DNA of 17,782 nt, from NCBI GenBank assembly GCA_031268525.1, contig JAIRXA010000096.1, positions 1 to 17,782 on the forward strand, in the 5' to 3' direction. The number at the start of each line of letters is the position of its first letter. Within the stretch, counting starts at the first letter, position 1. This DNA comes from Coriobacteriales bacterium (GTDB lineage Bacteria; Actinomycetota; Coriobacteriia; Coriobacteriales; UBA8131). Position numbers and translations under genes: made by a program. Shown piece after piece: positions 5,297-12,028 of the stretch. The notes below the pieces were generated by a model. That model saw nothing but the letters and a program-made list of their open reading frames with translations. It ran no database searches and was not told the DNA's origin.

Positions 5297-6476
5297 GTTC
5301 GTTCTGATCGGTGCCGGTGCCCAGGCCTTTGTGCCTGAGCACCGGCACCGTCAAAATGGCAGAGATGAAGGACAGCGCGCAGATTACTGCCATCGAGACC
5401 CAGAGGCCGAAGTGATCTCCGATCAAACCAATGAGTGGTGAGCTGGCAGTGCCAACGCTGACCACAAGCCCCAGCGAGATACCCGAAGCAAGCCCCAGAC
5501 GATTGGGTAGGTAGGACTGACCCAGAGCAATCACCGAGCTGTAAGACGCGCTGGTTGCCAGAGACACCACCATGACCAAGGCCGTTGCCAGCACCACACT
5601 CTTCACAAAGAGGAAGAGTAGGAGGAGGGGTGCGGCGGCACAGAAGCTCAAAACAATCATCCGCTTGAAGCCGATGCGGTCGGCGATGCGCCCGCCGAGC
5701 CAGGTAGCAATGGCACCTGAGGCCGAAAACAGTGTGAGCATGAAGGCTGCGAGTTCCTCGGGCTGCTCGAACACACCAACCCAGTACAGGGGAATGAAGA
5801 CCATCAGCCCTGTGGAAACGATCGAACGCAGGAAGTTGACCGCGCTTACCTTGACGAAGCCGAGCCAGTCGTCTACAAACAGCGAAGAGCCCCTCTGTGC
5901 GATGCGCTCGGCCTCCTGAGCGGTAAAGCGGTGATAGGCCCCTGTCTGCGTGAACAGGGCGATGGCCATGAGGATGGCCGGTATGATGAACAGCGCGGTG
6001 CCGTGGATGCCAAAGGTCGACAGCGCAAAGATCGTGATGATGGGTCCGATGGCGAAACCGATATTGCCACCGACCGAGAAGTTGGAGATACCAGCCCCCT
6101 TGTTGGCGCCCGCTACGACATTGGCGAGCTTGCCGCCTTCGGGGTGAAACAGAGCCACACCGATACCGCATACCGCAGCGCACAAGAGCATCAGAGGATA
6201 GGTGTCCATGAACCCGAGCAGCGCAACGCCGCTGCCCGCGAGGAGGACCCCAAGACTCATCAACCAGGGACGGTCGACGCGGTCGCCGAGCCAGCCGAAC
6301 AGAGGTTGGACCACCGAGGAAACGATGCCGCTGGCCAAGACCAGCGAAGCTGCCAGGGTGTAACTTAAGTGGTAGGCGCTGATGAGGAAGGGGAGCAGTG
6401 CCGGTAGTGCGCCCTGATTGATGTCGGTGAAGATATGACCAAACATCAGAAGATAACTATGTGTGCGCGATTTCAT
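5283..6476 (-). CDS. fsr: MFS exporter, fosmidomycin-resistance (Fsr) type
   Basis: A 397-residue inner-membrane protein with about 12 predicted helices in two halves and a cytoplasmic loop at about 182-210 (YHRFTAQEAERIAQRG). Family signs are the N-terminal GHIFTDINQGALPALLPFL (13-31), QPLFGWLGDRVDRPWL (57-72, the MFS loop 2-3 motif) and ALFHPEGGKLAN (108-119), all typical of Fsr-like transporters. Family members expel fosmidomycin or unrelated small molecules by proton antiport; the natural substrate here is unknown. The start ATG has no ribosome binding site, but TATACT ends 8 bases before it, so the mRNA is probably leaderless. It is divergent from tsaC and converges with adh. Its last residues (PTTA) come from a duplicate of the adh 3' end. 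Confidence 0.88.
   Translation of the reverse strand: MKSRTHSYLLMFGHIFTDINQGALPALLPFLISAYHLSYTLAASLVLASGIVSSVVQPLFGWLGDRVDRPWLMSLGVLLAGSGVALLGFMDTYPLMLLCAAVCGIGVALFHPEGGKLANVVAGANKGAGISNFSVGGNIGFAIGPIITIFALSTFGIHGTALFIIPAILMAIALFTQTGAYHRFTAQEAERIAQRGSSLFVDDWLGFVKVSAVNFLRSIVSTGLMVFIPLYWVGVFEQPEELAAFMLTLFSASGAIATWLGGRIADRIGFKRMIVLSFCAAAPLLLLFLFVKSVVLATALVMVVSLATSASYSSVIALGQSYLPNRLGLASGISLGLVVSVGTASSPLIGLIGDHFGLWVSMAVICALSFISAILTVPVLRHKGLGTGTDQNEPTTA
5309..5350. terminator. Large GC-rich hairpin between converging genes
   Basis: CGGTGCCGGTGC (5309-5320) pairs perfectly with GCACCGGCACCG (5339-5350), and an inner CAGGC/GCCTG adds 5 bp. It lies within the last codons of the MFS gene and 70 bases after the adh stop. 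There is no T-run on either side, so it may be a Rho-type pause site, an RNA 3'-end stabiliser or simply coding sequence for RHKGLGTGTD. Confidence 0.45.
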
Positions 6477-6484
6477 AAGCCGAC

Positions 6485-6490
6485 AGTATA
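6485..6490 (-). promoter_or_regulatory. -10 box of a leaderless MFS transcript
   Basis: Leftward TATACT ends 8 bases before the ATG at 6476, so transcription would start at or next to the A of the ATG. No ribosome binding site exists. The -35 region is poor. Confidence 0.5.
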
Positions 6491-6532
6491 GGTCAGCCGA
6501 CGCCGAGCGGAACCATCGGAGCGGTGAGCGAG

Positions 6533-6538
6533 TATAAT
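6533..6538 (+). promoter_or_regulatory. -10 box of a leaderless tsaC transcript
   Basis: Consensus TATAAT ends 7 bases before the ATG at 6546, placing the start of transcription at or beside the start codon. The GAAGG just before the ATG is too close to serve as a ribosome binding site. The -35 region is poor. Confidence 0.5.
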
Positions 6539-6545
6539 CGAAGGC

Positions 6546-7151
6546 ATGAATCTACTTAAGATCAACGCGAATTCTCCCGACCCTGCCCTTATCGGGCAGG
6601 CGGCAAGCACCCTGAGGGCAGGCGCGCTTGCCGTATTGCCGACCGATACGGTCTATGGCCTGGGAGTTGCGCTTCAGGCCGATGAAGGTCGTCAGGCTCT
6701 GTATCGCGTCAAGGGGCGCGATGCGGATAAGGCCATCCCTGTCCTGATCGCGTCACCTGACACCCTCGGCGAGCTCGCCACGCAGCTCCCTGCCTACGCA
6801 TACGATCTGGCGCGGCGTTTCTGGCCCGGCCCTCTGACGCTGGTCGTCAGGGCTGCTCGCAGCATGCCGCCTGCCTGGTGTGCCTCCGACGGCTCAGTGG
6901 CGCTCAGGATGCCCGCGTGTGCGGTAACTCTGGCACTCATCAGGGCCGTTGAGGGGCCCCTCGCGGTAACTAGCGCCAATCGTCAGGGTCAGGCACCTGC
7001 AAGCACGGTCGCTACCCTCGATCCTCTCATTGCCGCCCAGGTCGATCTGATCATAGACTCGGGTCCCGTAGCTCTCGGTATATCCTCGACGGTCGTCTCC
7101 TGCCTGCATGCTGAGCCTCAGGTTCTTCGTTCGGGCGCACTTGGGTTATGA
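6546..7151 (+). CDS. tsaC: L-threonylcarbamoyladenylate synthase (Sua5/YrdC/YwlC)
   Basis: A 201-residue cytoplasmic enzyme that makes threonylcarbamoyl-AMP from threonine, bicarbonate and ATP, the first step of t6A formation at position 37 of ANN-decoding tRNAs. The single YrdC domain shows PTDTVYGLG (32-40), the basic KGR (56-58) with IPVLI, WPGPLTLVV (93-101), VALRMP (118-123) and the nucleotide-site VTSANRQG (141-148). Length fits the short TsaC form without the Sua5 C-terminal domain. The gene appears to be read from a leaderless promoter and begins the cluster leading to rpiB, glyA, upp and atp; its B. subtilis counterpart ywlC has the same place. The C-terminus ends with the gene's stop inside a degenerate tandem repeat. 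Confidence 0.95.
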   Translation: MNLLKINANSPDPALIGQAASTLRAGALAVLPTDTVYGLGVALQADEGRQALYRVKGRDADKAIPVLIASPDTLGELATQLPAYAYDLARRFWPGPLTLVVRAARSMPPAWCASDGSVALRMPACAVTLALIRAVEGPLAVTSANRQGQAPASTVATLDPLIAAQVDLIIDSGPVALGISSTVVSCLHAEPQVLRSGALGL

Positions 7152-7154
7152 TGG

Positions 7155-7194
7155 TTCGTATGGGTTCATACAGCTTCATACAGGTTCATGCGAG
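7155..7194. repeat. Four 10-bp tandem units before rpiB
   Basis: The units TTCGTATGGG, TTCATACAGC, TTCATACAGG and TTCATGCGAG follow each other at exactly 10-base steps in the 55-bp tsaC-rpiB gap. Read on the other strand the core is YATGAA, the same hexamer that is repeated in front of glyA. Confidence 0.65.
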
Positions 7195-7206
7195 CGGAGA
7201 GAGGTC

Positions 7207-7650
7207 ATGGCGATAAACACTATTATAATTGCAAGCGATCATGCTGGATTTTCACAGAAGCAGGCCTTAGTCGCCTGGTTGCGTGAACAGGCTTACCAGG
7301 TAAACGATCTGGGACCCGAGGGCGAGGGGCGTGTTGATTATCCCGATTATGCCGCCTTGGTCGGTCGTGCGCTTGTGGCTGGCAATGCGGATGTGGGTAT
7401 TCTCATCTGTGGTACGGGTATCGGCATGGCCATTGCGGCCAACAAAATTGCAGGCGTCAGGGCCGCCAACATAACAGATCCCGTCTTTGCGGCACTGGCT
7501 CGGGAGCACAACGACGCGAATGTTCTTGCCCTCTCTGGTCGTTTTGTCGATGAGGCGACCAATCGATCCATCGTCGAGACATTCCTCGCCACTCCCTTCT
7601 CCGGCGGTCGCCACGTCGGGCGCCTGGCGAAGATCAGCGCACTGGAATAA
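7207..7650 (+). CDS. rpiB: Ribose-5-phosphate isomerase B
   Basis: A 147-residue cytoplasmic enzyme that interconverts ribose 5-phosphate and ribulose 5-phosphate in the pentose phosphate pathway. Family motifs: ASDHAGF (9-15), VDYPDYA (43-49), the anion-hole loop CGTGIGM (68-74) with catalytic Cys68, and AREHNDANVLAL (98-109) with His101. Length matches RpiB (about 150) and it is unrelated to RpiA. A related sugar isomerase (galactose or allose type) is possible, but Cys68 and the lack of a second subunit gene favour RpiB. ATG 7207 is chosen for AGAGAGG just upstream; longer in-frame extensions read through the tandem repeat. It sits between tsaC and glyA as in Bacillus (ywlF). Confidence 0.95.
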   Translation: MAINTIIIASDHAGFSQKQALVAWLREQAYQVNDLGPEGEGRVDYPDYAALVGRALVAGNADVGILICGTGIGMAIAANKIAGVRAANITDPVFAALAREHNDANVLALSGRFVDEATNRSIVETFLATPFSGGRHVGRLAKISALE

Positions 7651-7710
7651 GCAGACACGGCCCGGGGAATTGCGCTAAGATAGGAAGCGAGCCATTCAGA
7701 TATCCGGCAA

Positions 7711-7752
7711 ACACATGAACGTATGAACGCATGAAACACATGAACGCATGAA
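7711..7752. repeat. Five YATGAA units before glyA
   Basis: CATGAA or TATGAA begins at 7714, 7722, 7730, 7739 and 7747, at 8-9 base steps, within a duplicated ACACATGAACG unit (7711 and 7736). It lies about 40 bases upstream of the glyA start. No reading frame uses these ATGs productively. Confidence 0.6.
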
Positions 7753-7790
7753 ACGCATTGCTGTCAGTCCTCGACCCGAAAGGCCCATCC

Positions 7791-9041
7791 ATGCCCTTCG
7801 ACCATCTCCGTGCCGCTGATCCCGCCATAGCAGCGGCAATCAACGACGAACTTGCGCGCGAACGCACCCAGATCGAACTCATCGCTTCCGAAAACTTTAC
7901 CTCGCTGGCCGTCCTTGAGGCGGTCGGCAGTGTACTGACCAACAAGTATGCCGAAGGCTATCCCGGCAAGCGTTATTATGGCGGCTGCCATGTCGTCGAT
8001 GTCGTCGAGGAGGTGGCTCGCGATCGCGCCAGGCAGCTCTTCGGTGCTGCCTATGCGAATGTCCAGCCACATTCTGGCGCCAGCGCGAACCTCGCTGCCT
8101 ACCTGGCTCTGGTCAAGCCCGGTGATCGTGTGTTGGGCATGGACCTCTCGCATGGCGGACACCTTACTCACGGTTCACCCGCCAACTTCTCGGGCAAGGT
8201 CTACGAGATGTACTTTTATGGCCTCGATCCCGATACGGAAACGCTGGATATGGACGAGGTCGAGCGTATCGCCAAAAAGTGTCGTCCGCAGATGATCATC
8301 GCCGGCGCCAGCGCCTACCCACGATTTCTGGACTTTGAGCGCTTTGCCGCCATCGCCCATGAGGTCGGCGCGGCCCTCATGGTCGATATCGCCCACATTG
8401 CCGGGCTGGTCGCCGGTGGTGCGCATCCCTCGCCCATGCCCCATGCCGAGATTGTCACTTCAACTTCACACAAGACTCTGCGTGGACCGCGCGGCGGTTT
8501 CATTCTCACCAATGACCCCGACATCGCCGCTCGCGTGGACAAGGCGGTCTTTCCCGGCTCGCAGGGCGGCCCTCTGGAGCATGTCATCGCCGGCAAGGCT
8601 GTGGCCTTTGGCGAAGCTCTGCGCCCCGAGTTCGCTGACTACGCCCATGCCATCGTTGCCAATATGCAGGCGATGGGTGAGGGCATGGTGGAGGGTGGCC
8701 TGCGTCTGGTTTCGGGCGGCACCGACAACCATCTGGCGCTCGTTGATCTGACGGCAGCCGAGGTCACCGGTAGCGATGCCGAGGGCATTCTTGAGGCCGT
8801 TGGTATCACCGTGAACAAGAACAAGATACCCAATGAAACCCGTCCGGCGCTCGTGACGAGCGGTATTCGGGTCGGCTCAGCGGCCATGACGACACGTGGC
8901 TTCACAGTCGAAGAGGCACGTGAAGTGGGTTGCTGTGTCGCCCGCGCGATCTTTGAGCACGATGACGCGAGGGCAATTGCGCAGGTGAGGGACTGCGTCA
9001 CCGCACTGCTTGAGATTCACCCGCTGTATCCAGAGCTGTAG
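7791..9041 (+). CDS. glyA: Serine hydroxymethyltransferase
   Basis: A 416-residue PLP enzyme that converts serine and tetrahydrofolate to glycine and 5,10-methylene-tetrahydrofolate, the main one-carbon source for thymidylate and purines. Motifs: IELIASENF (28-36), YAEGYPGKRYYGG (53-65), QPHSGASAN (92-100), the PLP site VDIAHIAGL (198-206) and STSHKTLRGPRGG with Lys228 as the Schiff-base lysine. Length equals that of E. coli GlyA (417). ATG 7791 is chosen because AAAGG stands 7 bases before it; an upstream in-frame TTG lacks a site. It is followed by upp after 11 bp, so the two are co-transcribed. The link to dCMP deaminase downstream fits thymidylate supply. Confidence 0.97.
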   Translation: MPFDHLRAADPAIAAAINDELARERTQIELIASENFTSLAVLEAVGSVLTNKYAEGYPGKRYYGGCHVVDVVEEVARDRARQLFGAAYANVQPHSGASANLAAYLALVKPGDRVLGMDLSHGGHLTHGSPANFSGKVYEMYFYGLDPDTETLDMDEVERIAKKCRPQMIIAGASAYPRFLDFERFAAIAHEVGAALMVDIAHIAGLVAGGAHPSPMPHAEIVTSTSHKTLRGPRGGFILTNDPDIAARVDKAVFPGSQGGPLEHVIAGKAVAFGEALRPEFADYAHAIVANMQAMGEGMVEGGLRLVSGGTDNHLALVDLTAAEVTGSDAEGILEAVGITVNKNKIPNETRPALVTSGIRVGSAAMTTRGFTVEEAREVGCCVARAIFEHDDARAIAQVRDCVTALLEIHPLYPEL

Positions 9042-9052
9042 GGAGGAAGGAA

Positions 9053-9709
9053 ATGACAGGCAGCATTCATGGACATGAACACGTCACCATCATCGATCAT
9101 CCGATAGTCCAACACAAGCTGACCATTCTGCGTAACAAGGATACGGGCTCCAAGAAGTTCCGTGAACTGGTCAAGGAACTTGCCATGTTCGCAGGTTATG
9201 AGGCGACGCGGCATTTTCAGCTTGAGCCGACCAGGGTGACCACGCCGATCTGCGAGACCACGGCCTATACGCTCAAGGGGCGCAAGGTGGCCATCGTGCC
9301 TATTCTGCGCGCGGGTCTGGGGATGGTCGAGGGCATCCTGGAACTGATCCCTGCGGCTCGCGTTGGGCATATCGGTCTGTATCGCGACCCCGAGACACAT
9401 CTGCCCATCGAGTATTACTTCAAGCTGCCCGAAGATATCACCACGCGCGAGGTTCTGGTCGTCGATCCGATGCTGGCAACCGGTGGCTCAGCCGTTGCCG
9501 CCATCGACTTCATCAAGGCTCGCGGTGTAGCGGCCGAGAAGATCAGGCTTCTCGTGATCCTCGCCGCGCCCGAAGGTATCCAGGCTCTTGCCGAGGCTCA
9601 CCCCGACGTATCCCTCTATACCTGCGCCATCGACGAGTGCCTCAACGAGCACGCCTATATCGTGCCCGGTCTGGGTGACGCTGGCGATCGTATCTTTGGC
9701 ACCAAATAG
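9053..9709 (+). CDS. upp: Uracil phosphoribosyltransferase
   Basis: A 218-residue type I PRTase that salvages uracil with PRPP to UMP in the cytoplasm. The PRPP loop VVDPMLATGGS is at 136-146, the flexible loop with PILRAGLGM at 83-91, and the uracil-binding C-terminal LNEHAYIVPGLGDAGDR at 197-213. Length is slightly above the usual 208-210 because of a short N-terminal extension (MTGSIHGHEHV). The start is supported by GGGAGGAAGGAA directly upstream of the ATG. It lies 11 bp after glyA and 84 bp before the dCMP deaminase gene. The stop overlaps the first copy of an 18-bp tandem repeat. Confidence 0.97.
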   Translation: MTGSIHGHEHVTIIDHPIVQHKLTILRNKDTGSKKFRELVKELAMFAGYEATRHFQLEPTRVTTPICETTAYTLKGRKVAIVPILRAGLGMVEGILELIPAARVGHIGLYRDPETHLPIEYYFKLPEDITTREVLVVDPMLATGGSAVAAIDFIKARGVAAEKIRLLVILAAPEGIQALAEAHPDVSLYTCAIDECLNEHAYIVPGLGDAGDRIFGTK

Positions 9710-9752
9710 AGGCAGACGACGTAGCAGAGGCAGACGACGTAGCAGAGGCAGA
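9708..9752. repeat. 18-bp tandem repeat, 2.5 copies, after upp
   Basis: AGAGGCAGACGACGTAGC is present twice exactly (9708-9725 and 9726-9743), followed by its first 9 bases (9744-9752). The first copy begins inside the upp stop codon. This sets the upp to dCMP deaminase gap at 84 bp. Confidence 0.8.
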
Positions 9753-9793
9753 TATCCTGCCGACCCGACCAAAGAGAGACGAGGACAGACATC

Positions 9794-10249
9794 ATGGATG
9801 CCCGCCCTTCCTGGGATCAGTATTTCATGAGTATTGCCTACGAGGTAGCCAGACGCACCACCTGCACCCGGCGTGCCGTCGGCGCCGTACTCGTCAAAGA
9901 CAGGCGTATCCTTGCGACTGGCTATAACGGAGTACCGGCAGGAATCGAGCACTGCCTGACCCGTGGTTGCCTGCGCGAGGAACTCGGCATTCCCTCCGGC
10001 CAGTCCCAGGAGTTGTGCCGGGGCCTCCATGCGGAGCAAAATGCCATCATACAGGCAGCCAAGCACGGTATCGTGGTCAATGGTTCGACCTGTTACTGCA
10101 CGACTCAACCCTGCATCATCTGTGCCAAGATACTCATCAATGCGGGAATCGTTGAGATCGTCTACGAACAGCCCTATCCCGATCAGCTTACTGCTGGTAT
10201 GCTGGCAGAGGCCGGTGTACTCACACGCATCTATGAAGGCGTGAAATAG
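9794..10249 (+). CDS. comEB: dCMP deaminase (ComEB family)
   Basis: A 151-residue zinc enzyme that converts dCMP to dUMP, the precursor of dTMP. The deaminase signature is complete: HAEQNAI with His79 and catalytic Glu81, and TTQPCIICAK with Cys107 and Cys110 as zinc ligands. The N-terminal WDQYFMSIAYEVARRTTC and the RAVGAVLVKD...ATGYNGVPAG block are typical of dCMP deaminases, which also carry the extra Cys-rich insert seen here (Cys54, Cys59 and Cys75). In some relatives these bind a second zinc or form the allosteric site. The start ATG follows GAGG at about 9 bases. Placement after upp and glyA gathers pyrimidine salvage and one-carbon supply for dTMP. Confidence 0.93.
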   Translation: MDARPSWDQYFMSIAYEVARRTTCTRRAVGAVLVKDRRILATGYNGVPAGIEHCLTRGCLREELGIPSGQSQELCRGLHAEQNAIIQAAKHGIVVNGSTCYCTTQPCIICAKILINAGIVEIVYEQPYPDQLTAGMLAEAGVLTRIYEGVK

Positions 10250-10277
10250 ACCTCAGAGCCTCCGCTCGCCTTGAGGT
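10250..10277 (+). terminator. Possible weak terminator after the dCMP deaminase gene
   Basis: ACCTCA (10250-10255) pairs with TGAGGT (10272-10277), with a possible inner AGC/GCT, and is followed by scattered Ts. It begins at the stop codon and overlaps the next promoter, so it may divide the salvage cluster from the atp operon. Confidence 0.35.
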
Positions 10278-10305
10278 TTGCGTGTTTCGTCGTTTTTGGT
10301 ATAGA
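10278..10305 (+). promoter_or_regulatory. Candidate atp operon promoter
   Basis: TTGCGT (10278-10283) is 16 bases from TATAGA (10300-10305). This is the best promoter-like pair in the 122-bp gap before the AtpI-position gene. The leader would be about 60 bases. Confidence 0.4.
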
Positions 10306-10371
10306 GTGCTACCGTCCGCTCAGTTATCATTCTGCACGCATCAAGGTGGACATATTGAGAGGATTGATGCA

Positions 10372-10716
10372 GTGGTCTTCGTTGTAGGGGTATGTGGCGT
10401 ATGCGCTGGCCTCATCGGGGCTGGTCCCTTTTTCGTTCTAGCCAGGCTCATGCGTTCACGTCCCGCACTTCGCGACACGGGCCTGGTCCCACTCGGTCTG
10501 CTCGGTGTCTTTGTGTCCTGCATCCTTATGGTCGCCGCCCTCCTTGCCTGTGCACACTTTGCCTTTGAGTATCTGTTGGTCTTCGCGCTCATCTGTATCG
10601 CGATCTTTCTGCTTGCAACGGGCGTCTTTGTCTGGCAGATGGGCAGAGTCGCAGGACCTGTGGCGGCGGATGGCGAGACACCTGGCGCATCGATGAAGGG
10701 AGAAGACCGCTCTTGA
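10372..10716 (+). CDS. Small membrane protein in the AtpI position
   Basis: A protein of about 114 residues with three clear hydrophobic segments (about 2-28, 42-68 and 72-96) and a hydrophilic tail (GETPGASMKGEDRS). Sequence similarity to AtpI is not obvious, but position (directly before atpB), size and topology fit AtpI, which helps assemble the c ring. It overlaps atpB by 4 bases (TTGA), so translation is coupled. A GTG start at 10372 is chosen because GAGAGG stands 9 bases before it. A GTG at 10282 is also in frame, but the added 30 residues look non-coding and would start upstream of the -10 box. It could be an unrelated membrane protein. Confidence 0.6.
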   Translation: MVFVVGVCGVCAGLIGAGPFFVLARLMRSRPALRDTGLVPLGLLGVFVSCILMVAALLACAHFAFEYLLVFALICIAIFLLATGVFVWQMGRVAGPVAADGETPGASMKGEDRS

Positions 10717-11498
10717 ACCCTTTTGAGCACCTGAAGGCGGAGGTAAGCTACCTGAAGAGCAGCCTGATGAGTACCGATATGTTCGGGCCGTTCACCGCCT
10801 ATACTCTCTATGTTATCCTCATCCTTATTCTGGTAATCGTCCTGGTGTTTACCGCCAGGAGGCAGTTGGCTCTGGTGCCGCGCAACCGCTTCGTTGGCAT
10901 CATGGAATTCTTCGTCAATTTTGGCTCTCAGGATGTTGGCTATGGCGTGATTGGCAAAGAGGCGCGTCGGCACATCCCCTTCCTGCTCACCCTGTTCATC
11001 TTCATTCTCGTCTCCAATCTCGTCGGCCTGATACCGGGCGCCAAGGCGGCGACCGGTACGATGGGCACGACCGTGACGTTGGCAGCGATCTCCTTCGTCT
11101 ACTTCACCTGGCAGGGCATCAAGTCGCAGGGCGGCCTGCACTATCTCAAATCTTTTGCACCCTCGGGAGTAAAACCCCTGCCCCTGGCGGCTTTTGTCTG
11201 GTTCCTGGAGTTTGTTTCAAACCTTCTCCGTCTGCTCACGCTATCTGTTCGACTGTTTGCCAACATGTTTGCCGGCCATCTGTTGCTTGGCGTACTTGCC
11301 ATTCTCTGCAACCTGTTCTTTGTCGCGGCCATCCAGCAGCTGGCCCTGTCTTCGGTGCCCCTGCTGATTGGCAGTGCACTGTGGCTCGTATTGTTGACCG
11401 TGCTGTATGCCCTGGAGGTCTTTGTCGCCTGTATTCAGGCGTATGTGTTCACCCTGCTCTCAAGTGCGTACATCTTTCTGGCGACCTTGGAGCATTAA
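10713..11498 (+). CDS. atpB: F1Fo-ATP synthase subunit a
   Basis: A 261-residue membrane subunit that forms the proton half-channels facing the c ring. The essential arginine is Arg180 in LTLSVRLFANMFAGH, and helix 6 shows CIQAYVFTLLSSAYI (240-254). Hydrophobic segments lie near 28-48, 88-110, 118-135, 159-180, 188-222 and 224-256. Length matches bacterial a subunits (240-270). The start is TTG at 10713, overlapping the preceding stop (TTGA) and preceded by AAGGGAG at about 10 bases. It is separated from atpE by 254 bp, an unusually long gap inside an atp operon. Confidence 0.96.
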   Translation: MNPFEHLKAEVSYLKSSLMSTDMFGPFTAYTLYVILILILVIVLVFTARRQLALVPRNRFVGIMEFFVNFGSQDVGYGVIGKEARRHIPFLLTLFIFILVSNLVGLIPGAKAATGTMGTTVTLAAISFVYFTWQGIKSQGGLHYLKSFAPSGVKPLPLAAFVWFLEFVSNLLRLLTLSVRLFANMFAGHLLLGVLAILCNLFFVAAIQQLALSSVPLLIGSALWLVLLTVLYALEVFVACIQAYVFTLLSSAYIFLATLEH

Positions 11499-11562
11499 GC
11501 GTGAAGGGGGCTGTACTGCATGCGGCCCCGACGGACGATCTGTGGGTGTCCACGGGTCAAGC

Positions 11563-11606
11563 GGGTGGATGTGCTGTCCACCCCGGTAGTGGGTGGATGT
11601 GCTGTC
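11563..11606. repeat. GGGTGGATGTGCTGTC direct repeat, first copy a hairpin
   Basis: Copies lie at 11563-11578 and 11591-11606, 28 bp apart. The first folds: GGGTGGA (11563-11569), a 7-base loop, TCCACCC (11577-11583). The core GGATGTGCTG is the same as in the hairpin beside the tRNA at 587-609. Confidence 0.65.
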
Positions 11607-11717
11607 TGCCCCAGTAAAGGATTGCGCGGTTTGGATTCCTGGAAGTCGAGCCGGTAGCTCGGTTTCAGCGAAGAAGAGGTCGTAAGACCCACAGGCAAGC
11701 CCGCAATGACGAGTGAG

Positions 11718-11734
11718 GCCGGGGAAGGCCCGGC
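11718..11734 (+). other. GC hairpin just before the atpE ribosome binding site
   Basis: GCCGGG and CCCGGC form a 6-bp stem with loop GAAGG, 11 bases before the AAGGAGG of atpE. A hairpin here could mark an RNA processing point or protect the atpE part of the transcript. In E. coli the atpE upstream region also boosts c-subunit yield. Confidence 0.4.
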
Positions 11735-11752
11735 AGGAAAGAAGGAGGCATC

Positions 11753-11977
11753 GTGGATCTCTCGGCATTTAGTGGTCTCGGGCTCGGCGCTATCGGTTTT
11801 GGTCTGGCAGCCATCGGCGGTGGTATCGGCGTGGGTTTGGTCGGATTGGGCGCAACGGGCGCGATCGCGCGTCAGCCTGAGATGTATTCCCGCATCTTCA
11901 CCGTCTTCATCATGTCCTCCGCCATGGCAGAGGCACTTGGCTTGCTGGGCTTTGTACTGGCGCTCATCTCCATGTAG
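11753..11977 (+). CDS. atpE: F1Fo-ATP synthase subunit c
   Basis: A 74-residue hairpin of two membrane helices that forms the rotor ring. Helix 1 has the packed glycines GGGIGVGLVGLG (22-33), the loop is ARQPE (39-43), and helix 2 carries the ion-binding Glu60 in AMAEALGLLGF. The residue at the sodium-ligand position of helix 1 is Val28 rather than Gln, and Ala follows Glu60 rather than Ser, so the ring is the proton type. The GTG start follows a perfect AAGGAGG at 5 bases, the strongest binding site of the operon, fitting the need for 8-15 copies per complex. The 254-bp leader with repeats is described separately. Confidence 0.96.
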   Translation: MDLSAFSGLGLGAIGFGLAAIGGGIGVGLVGLGATGAIARQPEMYSRIFTVFIMSSAMAEALGLLGFVLALISM

Positions 11978-12028
11978 GCGGCTGACAATAAGGTTTTTGA
12001 GCCCACGGATGCGGATAGTGAGGAACAG

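Noticed and set aside
5245..6183. A 312-codon leftward frame over the exporter gene
   Set aside because: It is in another frame of the MFS gene, rich in His/Arg/Cys without any domain; the MFS frame has clear membrane helices and motifs.
10282..10371. Upstream GTG start for the AtpI-position protein
   Set aside because: The extra residues look non-coding and the start lies upstream of the candidate -10 box, although a TTGAGG is near it.
11753..11977. Sodium-type c ring
   Set aside because: The Gln of helix 1 and the Ser after the key Glu are absent (Val28, Ala61), so the proton type is favoured.
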